Assembly (NCBI GenBank): GCA_045540635.1
Contig: JAZQHO010000213.1
Span: 19,733-83,732, forward strand
Source of the DNA: Limiplasma sp045540635
GTDB lineage: Bacteria > Bacillota > Clostridia > Christensenellales > Aristaeellaceae
DNA: 64,000 nt
Direction: 5' to 3'
Below are positions 1 through 5,871 of this stretch, in pieces. The position numbers and the translations under genes are program-made. Within the stretch, counting starts at the first letter, position 1. Each line of letters opens with the position of its first letter. The notes below the pieces were generated by a model. It was not told where the DNA came from and searched no databases. It worked only from the letters and a program-made list of their open reading frames with translations.

Positions 1-1
1 C

Positions 2-244
2 TATACCACAAACGAGATACAGAATATCGAAACCCTGTCGCCCAGCATGTATGCGCTGTGCCGGAGGCAGGAATTCGAAACGGTGCTGATCATCCGCGTG
101 GGCATACAGGATGAGACCTTCGGCTATCTGGTCTGTGCCGAGCCGAAAAATCTCCGCATCTGGCAGGATGATGAGTATGCCATCATGTTCTTTATTGCCA
201 GAATGCTGGCGGTGTACATGCAGGCTTCGGGAGAGAAGATCTGA
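2..244 (+). CDS. C-terminal end of a GAF-like sensory domain protein (partial)
   Basis: The open frame enters from the left edge and stops at a TGA, leaving about 80 residues. The visible part alternates beta strands and helices (a strand around VLIIRVGI, then FGYLVCAEP, then a long helix around YAIMFFIARML), which resembles the last half of a GAF domain, a small-molecule or signal-binding fold. A strong terminator follows directly, so this is the last gene of its transcription unit. Without the N-terminal part the full architecture (for example a GGDEF or histidine kinase partner) cannot be seen, and the GAF call rests on fold pattern only. Confidence 0.5.
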   Translation, partial: YTTNEIQNIETLSPSMYALCRRQEFETVLIIRVGIQDETFGYLVCAEPKNLRIWQDDEYAIMFFIARMLAVYMQASGEKI

Positions 245-258
245 GGGCTGCTGCGGAC

Positions 259-296
259 AAAAGCCTTGGGAAGAAGCGTTTTCCCAAGGCTTTTGT
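259..296 (+). terminator. Rho-independent terminator after the GAF-like gene
   Basis: A 14-base-pair stem (AAAAGCCTTGGGAA pairing with TTCCCAAGGCTTTT) closes a short loop. It ends in TTTTGTT and lies 15 bases after the stop codon. Confidence 0.85.
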
Positions 297-331
297 TATG
301 GTTTGGGCAGGGGCTGATGGTTTGGGGGAAG

Positions 332-364
332 AAAAAAACGCTCGATCACAATGGATCAAGCGTT
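332..364 (-). terminator. Terminator of tRNA-Val
   Basis: On the minus strand, AACGCTTGATC pairs with GATCGAGCGTT (one G-U pair) around a short loop and is followed by seven T. It begins a few bases after the tRNA 3' end. Confidence 0.85.
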
Positions 365-367
365 CTG

Positions 368-444
368 TGGTGGGATTAGTAGGGCTCGAACCTATGACCT
401 CCACGATGTCAACGTGGCGCTCTAACCAACTGAGCTATAATCCC
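368..444 (-). tRNA. tRNA-Val (anticodon GAC)
   Basis: Read on the minus strand this gives a complete cloverleaf. The acceptor stem GGGATTA pairs with TAATCCC, the D arm is GCTC/GAGC with AGTTGGTTA in the loop, and the anticodon stem CCACG/CGTGG holds the loop TTGACAT, so the anticodon is GAC (valine). The T arm contains GGTTCGAGCC. The discriminator is A and the terminal CCA is encoded in the DNA, giving 77 nt. It stands alone, with its own terminator immediately downstream. Confidence 0.95.
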
Positions 445-562
445 ATGCCGTCGTTTCCGAAGCAGCTATATAAATATACTACACACCCGTCAAAATTGCA
501 AGCCCTTTTTTCAACTTTTTCTGTGAAAGCGAAAAAAAGCCCGCATCGCCATGCACCGCATC

Positions 563-599
563 AAAAACCGGGGTCTGTGCGCAGCGCACAAACCCCGGT
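563..599 (-). terminator. Terminator of the GH43 gene
   Basis: On the minus strand ACCGGGGTTTGTGCG pairs with CGCACAGACCCCGGT (one mismatch) around a three-base loop, followed by TTTTT. It sits about 40 bases after the GH43 stop codon. Confidence 0.9.
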
Positions 600-639
600 A
601 AAACCTTGTTCTGGCGTAACAGCCTTGGTAGGCTGCTCA

Positions 640-2394
640 TCAGCCCTGCAGCGGCTGCATAACAAACTGCGTAAACATCGCCACACCGCCGGGCTTCTCC
701 GTGGACTGTACAAACAGCCCGAAACGGTTGCCGGTGAAATGCTCCAGCCGGAAGAACATCTCATGGGGCTGCCCCAGCGGCTGCCAGCCCTCCGCCGTGG
801 CATAGAAGAACTGCACCAGATCCTTCCCGGCAGAGAAATGCATCTCCGCCTTCAAGCGCACAGTGTTCTGCGTCCACGGCAGGGAAGCGCGCTCCACGCC
901 CTCTTCCCCATCGCCGCTTTGGCGGCTGCGCAGCACAAGACGGTAAGCGCCCTGCTGCCGCTCCAGCCCGATCCACGCCCAGCAGAGCTGCATGGCACAA
1001 AGTCCCGCCCGGTCGCCATCCTGCATACCGGAGGTATCCAGCGTGATCTCGCCGGAGCAGGCCGGGTACAGGGTGCGCTGGGTGAGCATGTTCTGCACCT
1101 GGGTGAGCACCGGGGTGGTCTTGCCGGTACGGATGCGCAGCTCCCCGCCGCCCAATTGCACCAGCGAAAGATCCGGAATATGGTTCCACTCCCAGACCTC
1201 CTTGAGCGTATCGGTGGCAAAATCGTCACTGTCCCACAAGGGTTTGTACACATGGCCGGGGCGGGTGGTCAGATTGCATAGCTGCTGCGGGATTTTTCCA
1301 TCCAGCCCGAGAACAGGCATATCGTTTTCCCAGCTCATGGGCATCAGCATGGGGATGCGCCCTACCGCTCCCACATCTTGGAACAGTATGGCGTACCAGC
1401 GCCCATCCGGCGTGTCGATAATGCCGCCCTGCGCAACGCCCGCATCAGTGCGGCCCATATCATCATCCATCACCACGCCGCCCCGGAACTCGCCCTCCAG
1501 ACTGTCGCTGACAAGGCAGGTCTCCACACGCCGCCAACGATCCTTGCGGGAGTGGATGGCAAACAGATAATACTTGCCCCCGATCTTGTAGAGATGCGAG
1601 CCCTCGTAGCCCAGATAACGGCTCTCGCCGGAATCCGCAATGATGCGGCTGAGGCCGCCGGGCTTGGGGCCGGTCAGCTCCGCATTCAGCTCCAACAGAT
1701 GGATGTGCCGCTGCCCATAGACCAGATAGACACGGTCATCATCATCAAAGAGCAGGGAACAGTCATGGTAGAAGCCTTCGATATAGCTCCTGCGCCAGGG
1801 GCCTTCGATGTTCTCTGCACGGTACAGGTAGGTTTTCTTGGTATCGTTGGCAACGAAGATCACATAGAAGGTGCCCTTGTGCCAGCGCAGCGTGGCTGCC
1901 CACATGCCAGCCCCGTAAGCATTGCCTTCCTCCAGCCGCTGGGCAGGGGTATCCTCCAGAATATCGTAAATGCGGGTGCAGTACTCCCAGTGGATCAGGT
2001 CGTAGGAGCGCAGGATCACACCGCCGGGCATGAAGTACATGGTGGTGGAGATCATATAGTAGGTATCCCCCACACGGATCATGTCCACATCAGGAAAATC
2101 CATGGAGGTAAGAGGGTTCTGCCCCTCCACCACCTCTGCGGCAGGATGAAAGCGCCACTCCAGCAGCTCCATGCCCTCGCCAATTGCGAAAGCCACCTTG
2201 CTGCCCGCTTCAACAGCAGCCGGTACCAGCAGGGTACGGGGGCTGGCGGCAGCAGGCAGCGTCCATGCGGCAAGCTCGTTGCCGTTCTCATCCACAAGGC
2301 GCACAGCGGCAGTCTCTGCGGCGGTATAGCGAAGGCTAACGCCGCCGGTATTCTCCCCTACACTGCCGCAGGGCAGCAGGTCATATCGGTTCAT
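640..2394 (-). CDS. Glycoside hydrolase family 43 enzyme (beta-xylosidase / alpha-L-arabinofuranosidase type)
   Basis: 584 residues. The five-bladed GH43 propeller spans roughly residues 90-390. The expected acidic triad is visible: the base Asp in FPDVD (about D102, followed by GDTYY), the middle Asp in YHDCSLLFDDD (about D211) and the acid Glu in YEGSHLYKIGGKYY (about E264). The C-terminal 180 residues look like the beta-sandwich domain common in this family. There is no signal peptide, so it probably acts in the cytoplasm on imported xylan- or arabinan-derived oligosaccharides. An in-frame extension upstream exists, but the ATG at 2394 has AAGGAG about 10 bases before it and is preferred. 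It has its own promoter (2459-2487) and terminator. The exact sugar preference cannot be told from sequence. Confidence 0.85.
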   Translation of the reverse strand: MNRYDLLPCGSVGENTGGVSLRYTAAETAAVRLVDENGNELAAWTLPAAASPRTLLVPAAVEAGSKVAFAIGEGMELLEWRFHPAAEVVEGQNPLTSMDFPDVDMIRVGDTYYMISTTMYFMPGGVILRSYDLIHWEYCTRIYDILEDTPAQRLEEGNAYGAGMWAATLRWHKGTFYVIFVANDTKKTYLYRAENIEGPWRRSYIEGFYHDCSLLFDDDDRVYLVYGQRHIHLLELNAELTGPKPGGLSRIIADSGESRYLGYEGSHLYKIGGKYYLFAIHSRKDRWRRVETCLVSDSLEGEFRGGVVMDDDMGRTDAGVAQGGIIDTPDGRWYAILFQDVGAVGRIPMLMPMSWENDMPVLGLDGKIPQQLCNLTTRPGHVYKPLWDSDDFATDTLKEVWEWNHIPDLSLVQLGGGELRIRTGKTTPVLTQVQNMLTQRTLYPACSGEITLDTSGMQDGDRAGLCAMQLCWAWIGLERQQGAYRLVLRSRQSGDGEEGVERASLPWTQNTVRLKAEMHFSAGKDLVQFFYATAEGWQPLGQPHEMFFRLEHFTGNRFGLFVQSTEKPGGVAMFTQFVMQPLQG

Positions 2395-2458
2395 ATTCGT
2401 CCGTCTCCTTTCCAAAGGCAGCAGCGCCGCACTTTTGTGGCCGTTCTCTTTAGGCAAC

Positions 2459-2487
2459 ACTATATCTTGCACCGGTTATCTTGTCAA
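2459..2487 (-). promoter_or_regulatory. Promoter of the GH43 gene
   Basis: On the minus strand TTGACA, 17 bases, TATAGT: a near-consensus sigma-70 promoter about 65 bases before the start codon. Confidence 0.8.
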
Positions 2488-2694
2488 CCGCTGCATATAA
2501 GGTTCTGAGCAACAGCTTTTCCGCCAGTAAGCGTGATGGAAAGGATGGATTTATCCTTCCAGTAATATCATGGATGCGTCTCGTTTGTGGTGAATAATGA
2601 CGGTTGTGACGAAAGGAAAAGGCTTCGTCATACCGCTCTTTTCATTGAGAAAGAAACTGCCGACATGAAGCATGGGCACGAAGCCAACCTGAGC
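2488..2694. other. Intergenic stretch without a recognisable gene
   Basis: Between the GH43 promoter and the GNAT promoter I see only a hairpin (GGAAGGATAAATCC paired with ATCCTTTCC, near 2538-2562). A 60-codon open frame on the minus strand (2551-2733) has no ribosome binding site and no family resemblance, so I do not call it a gene. Confidence 0.5.
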
Positions 2695-2722
2695 TTGACA
2701 GACAATGGGTAAGGTGTATAAT
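2695..2722 (+). promoter_or_regulatory. Consensus promoter of the GNAT leader
   Basis: TTGACA, 16 bases, TATAAT. Both boxes are perfect consensus. Transcription would start near 2729, about 165 bases before the acetyltransferase start, leaving a long leader. Confidence 0.85.
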
Positions 2723-2751
2723 GATTTCATCATACGAAGGAGGTGAATGGT

Positions 2752-2808
2752 ATGGTTGTTGTATTTGTCCGGAAGGGAGCGATCTGCCGTTCACGGGAGG
2801 CTGCATAA
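2752..2808 (+). CDS. Putative 18-residue leader peptide
   Basis: ATG at 2752 sits 8 bases after a near-perfect AAGGAGGTGA ribosome binding site and opens an 18-codon frame (MVVVFVRKGAICRSREAA). Its TAA stop lies inside the loop of a hairpin (GCTGC 2800-2804 with GCAGC 2810-2814). A second hairpin (CCTTC/GAAGG, 2819-2831) and a terminator (2841-2872) follow before the acetyltransferase. This is the layout of a translated regulatory leader, as in ribosome-mediated attenuation of drug-resistance genes. An overlapping alternative frame from ATG 2747 would end at 2902, inside the next gene, but is only 3 bases from the SD. Translation of the peptide is an inference. Confidence 0.55.
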   Translation: MVVVFVRKGAICRSREAA

Positions 2809-2840
2809 GGCAGCACAGCCTTCTGTGAAGGGAGAAATTC

Positions 2841-2872
2841 AGTATGCTCTTTTACCGGAGCATACTTTTTTT
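2841..2872 (+). terminator. Leader terminator (probable attenuator) before the GNAT gene
   Basis: AGTATGCTC pairs with GAGCATACT around an 8-base loop, followed by seven T. It lies between a strong promoter and the acetyltransferase start, so full-length mRNA requires read-through. Confidence 0.75.
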
Positions 2873-2894
2873 GTTGCCAAAAAGGAGAAAGCAT

Positions 2895-3335
2895 ATGGAT
2901 AAGCTTATCAGAAAGTACGACGGTCAAACCTTTCAGACGGCATTCCGCGCATACATTATGGAGATGGGCATTCGGGTGAGCAACTGGGAGGGCTTGTTTA
3001 CCCAGATGACGGATGAAGGTGTGGCCACCATCCTGCGGGAGGATGAAAATGAGCAGGTTGTGGGTTTCATCATGGTCAGCAGGATTGAAATGACCAGCTG
3101 GTTCTTTGAGGATCGGTATGGGTTCATCCAAGAGTTCTGGGTAGCACCGGAGAAACGTAGTTGCGGCATTGGTTCCGAGCTGCTGGCACAGGCAGAGGCG
3201 TTCTTCGCACGGCAGGGCATCCACAAGATGATCCTGACCAGTGATACGGCAGAGGGCTTCTATCGGAAACATGGCTACCGCAGGGATGAGGGCATTGTGG
3301 CAAAGAACAGGGGTCCTGTGCTTGTAAAAGGCTAA
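2895..3335 (+). CDS. GNAT family N-acetyltransferase
   Basis: 146 residues with a single GNAT fold. Motif A is visible as KRSCGIGSELL after FIQEFWVAPE (the acetyl-CoA pyrophosphate loop), and the C-terminal motif B is HKMILTSDTAEGFYRKHGYRR. The start at 2895 is chosen because AGGAG lies 8 bases before it; an upstream in-frame start would fall inside the leader terminator. The substrate is unknown. The attenuator-like leader suggests expression on demand, for instance during translation stress or drug exposure, which would suit a drug- or metabolite-modifying acetyltransferase. That is inference from context. Confidence 0.8.
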   Translation: MDKLIRKYDGQTFQTAFRAYIMEMGIRVSNWEGLFTQMTDEGVATILREDENEQVVGFIMVSRIEMTSWFFEDRYGFIQEFWVAPEKRSCGIGSELLAQAEAFFARQGIHKMILTSDTAEGFYRKHGYRRDEGIVAKNRGPVLVKG

Positions 3336-3614
3336 AAGGAAGGAGCGGCCAATGGGAATTCCTGCCGAAGTTGAGTGAGAGTGCTACCCTTCGTTACCAA
3401 ACAAACTCCAATTGGTCGAACAGTCGCTTCCGCTTACTCACCATTGGTGAGGGCGCAATTATACGCACCGTTCCAGTGCATTGCGTTCATTGGGCTGCAA
3501 AAGCAAACGAGCATCCGTAATTCTCGACGGATGCTCGTTTGTTCGTTACAGGATCAATTGTTCCTTAAGAATCCTCCCCCCCAGCCGGAGGTGATTTGTT
3601 CACGCTTTGTTTTA
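3336..3614. other. Intergenic region with a tiny ORF, palindromes and a hairpin
   Basis: Right after the GNAT gene, AAGGAAGGAG precedes an ATG at 3352 that opens only eight codons (MGIPAEVE, stop at 3378). The following 120 bases hold short palindromes (CCAATTGG, TCACCATTGGTGA) and no gene-length frame with a ribosome binding site. A 14-base-pair hairpin (AAACGAGCATCCGT/ACGGATGCTCGTTT, 3507-3540) probably terminates GNAT transcription. The rest resembles neither neighbour and may be a repeat or small RNA remnant. Confidence 0.4.
3507..3545. terminator. Hairpin terminator after the GNAT gene, possibly bidirectional
   Basis: A 14-bp stem, AAACGAGCATCCGT with ACGGATGCTCGTTT, has T-rich flanks on both strands (TTTGTTCGTT on plus, TTTGCTTTT on minus). 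Confidence 0.65.
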
Positions 3615-3643
3615 TTGCATTTTTTGCATTTTCGGGCTATACT
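3615..3643 (+). promoter_or_regulatory. Promoter of ychF
   Basis: TTGCAT, 17 bases, TATACT, ending 36 bases before the ychF start codon. Confidence 0.7.
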
Positions 3644-3679
3644 AAAGTGCACATTAGTATGTACTGAGGAAGTGGACAG

Positions 3680-4777
3680 ATGAAACTTGGTATCGTAGGT
3701 CTCCCCAATGTAGGCAAGAGCACTCTTTTCAACGCTATCACCAAGGCGGGCGCACAGGCCGCCAATTATCCCTTCTGCACCATCGAGCCCAACACGGGCA
3801 TCGTACCCGTGCCCGACAGCCGTCTGGATGTGCTGGCACAGATGTATTCCCCCAAGAAAGTGACCCCTGCCACCGTTGAGTTCGTGGATATCGCCGGTCT
3901 GGTCAAGGGTGCCAGCCGTGGCGAAGGTCTTGGCAACAAGTTTCTCTCCCACATCCGCGAGGTGGATGCCATCGTGCATGTGGTTCGCTGCTTCGAAGAT
4001 GAGAACATCATCCATGTGGATGGCTCCATCGACCCGGTGCGCGATATCGAGGTCATCCAGCTGGAGCTGATCCTTGCCGACCTTGAAACCGTGCAGAAGC
4101 GCACCGACAAGGCCCGTCACCTGTTCCGCGGCGGCGACAAGAAGATGGCTGCCGAAGCTGAGCTGGGCGAACGCCTGCAGGCCCATCTGGAGGCCGAAAA
4201 GCCCGCCCGCACCCTCTCCATGACCGACGATGAAAAAGCGATTGTCAACAGCTGGTTCCTGCTGACCGACAAGCCCGTCATCTACGCCGCCAATATTGCC
4301 GACAGCGATGTGGGCGAAGGCGAAAATGACCTGCCCTATGTGAAGGCCGTCAAGGAGCTGGCAGACAGCGAAGGCTCTCAGGTATTTATCGTCAGTGCGC
4401 AAATCGAAGAAGAGATCGCCCAGATGGATGCGGATGAAAAGGCCGAGTTCCTTACCGAGCTGGGGCTTGGCCAGAGCGGTCTGGATCGCCTCATTGCCGC
4501 CAGCTACGAGCTGCTGGGTCTCCAGTCCTTCCTGACCGCCGGTGCCGACGAGTGCCGCGCATGGACCATCACCCGCGGCACAAAGGCTCCTCAGGCTGCC
4601 GGTAAGATCCACACCGATTTCGAGCGCGGCTTCATCCGTGCAGAAGTGGTCTCCTACGACGACCTGACCACCCATGGCAGCATGAATGCCTGCAAGGAAA
4701 AGGGTCTGGTGCGCAGTGAGGGCAAGGAATATGTGATGCAGGACGGCGATATCGTGCTGTTCCGCTTCAATGTGTAA
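3680..4777 (+). CDS. ychF: Redox-responsive ATPase YchF (OLA1 family)
   Basis: 365 residues, the usual length. The G1 loop GLPNVGKST is at residues 6-14 and the G3 region VDIAGLVKGAS at about 68-79 carries the hydrophobic residue that replaces the catalytic Gln of Ras. The C-terminal TGS domain includes TRGTKAPQAAGKIHTDFERGF and ends VLFRFNV. YchF is an Obg-related P-loop protein that prefers ATP, binds ribosomes and acts in stress and oxidative responses. It has its own promoter, and the next gene follows after only 15 bases, so they may be co-transcribed. Confidence 0.95.
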   Translation: MKLGIVGLPNVGKSTLFNAITKAGAQAANYPFCTIEPNTGIVPVPDSRLDVLAQMYSPKKVTPATVEFVDIAGLVKGASRGEGLGNKFLSHIREVDAIVHVVRCFEDENIIHVDGSIDPVRDIEVIQLELILADLETVQKRTDKARHLFRGGDKKMAAEAELGERLQAHLEAEKPARTLSMTDDEKAIVNSWFLLTDKPVIYAANIADSDVGEGENDLPYVKAVKELADSEGSQVFIVSAQIEEEIAQMDADEKAEFLTELGLGQSGLDRLIAASYELLGLQSFLTAGADECRAWTITRGTKAPQAAGKIHTDFERGFIRAEVVSYDDLTTHGSMNACKEKGLVRSEGKEYVMQDGDIVLFRFNV

Positions 4778-4792
4778 AGAGGGTTCAAAGCA

Positions 4793-5803
4793 ATGAGCAG
4801 GCTTTCGTTCTTTTTCAAACGGTTGGTACGGATGGATTTCAAGGCTATGTGGAAAACCACGGGCATCCTCAGGGAACGCAGCGGCAAAAGCCGCCTGTGG
4901 CTGCTTTGCGATATGCTCCGCTGCGCCCTCAAGTACAACGCGGGCTATGTGGACTACAAGATCGCCCAGATGTACCGCCTGAACGACGAACAGAAAAAGA
5001 CCCAGATCACACGCGGGCTGAGCAATACCATCGTGCGCCGGATGAACGACAAGGCATACTGGTACCTGTTCGACGACAAAGCCACCTTCAACAACCTTTT
5101 CAAGGACGAGGTTGGCCGCAACTGGATGAAGGTGGACGACCAGACCACCGTGGAGACGCTCTCCGCCTTTCTGGCAGAGAATGGCGACCTGATCGCCAAA
5201 CCCCTGGAGGGCAGCAGCGGCGTGGGCATCGAGCGCTTTACCCGCGACCACTGGGAGGGCCGCGAGGCCGACTTCCTTGCGGAGCTGCGGCAGAAGCAGA
5301 TCGGCATCATCGAGGAGCGGGTCATCCAGCACCCGGAAATGATGCGCATGTGCCCCACCTCCGTCAACACCATCCGCATCGCCACCCTGCTGGGCGACAA
5401 GAAGCAGGGCATCGTGTATGCCTTCCTGCGCATCGGCAACGGCAACGTGATGGATAACGTGGATCAAGGCGGCATGGCTGCCCGGGTGGATCTGGCCACC
5501 GGCACCCTGCTCACCGTGGGTGCCGACAAACAGGGCAACACCTTTACTCAGCACCCCATCACCGGTACCGATATCATCGGCTTTACGGTGCCCTTCTTTG
5601 AAGAAGCCAAAGCCATGTGTCTCAACGCTGCCCAGAAAGTGCCTCAGATGCGCTTTGTGGCATGGGACGTTGCCATCACCGAGAAGGGACCTGTATTCAT
5701 CGAGGGCAACAGCTTCCCCAGCCATGCGGTGCCTCAGTTTGCAGCCCACTACCCGGACGGTATCGGCATAATGCGCGAGTTCCGGGAGTTTATCGACATC
5801 TGA
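4793..5803 (+). CDS. Sugar-transfer-associated ATP-grasp domain protein
   Basis: 336 residues without signal peptide. The ATP-grasp core begins around residue 75. LIAKPLEGSSGVG (133-145) holds the ATP-contacting Lys136 and glycine-rich loop, CPTSVNTIRI is a typical central strand of this subfamily, and FIEGNSFPS near residue 305 supplies the metal-binding Glu/Asn. The pattern matches the ATP-grasp family found beside sugar-transfer (capsule or teichoic acid) genes, which is expected to join a carboxylate to an amine or thiol. No glycosyltransferase gene lies next to it here; its neighbours are ychF and a secreted peptidase. The substrate is unknown. Confidence 0.75.
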   Translation: MSRLSFFFKRLVRMDFKAMWKTTGILRERSGKSRLWLLCDMLRCALKYNAGYVDYKIAQMYRLNDEQKKTQITRGLSNTIVRRMNDKAYWYLFDDKATFNNLFKDEVGRNWMKVDDQTTVETLSAFLAENGDLIAKPLEGSSGVGIERFTRDHWEGREADFLAELRQKQIGIIEERVIQHPEMMRMCPTSVNTIRIATLLGDKKQGIVYAFLRIGNGNVMDNVDQGGMAARVDLATGTLLTVGADKQGNTFTQHPITGTDIIGFTVPFFEEAKAMCLNAAQKVPQMRFVAWDVAITEKGPVFIEGNSFPSHAVPQFAAHYPDGIGIMREFREFIDI

Positions 5804-5871
5804 TCTCCTGCGGCGCTGCCGCTTGAAGATGCCTTTTTTCCAAAAGAACAGCCGAAGGGGGTATCCGACCC

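Noticed and set aside
2551..2733. Minus-strand ORF of 60 codons between GH43 and the GNAT leader
   Set aside because: No ribosome binding site before its start, no recognisable domain, and it overlaps the consensus promoter of the opposite strand.
3554..5749. Long minus-strand ORF antisense to ychF and the ATP-grasp gene
   Set aside because: It is the mirror of strongly coding plus-strand genes. Its His/Gly/Ala-rich composition is what GC-rich codon use gives in an antisense frame.
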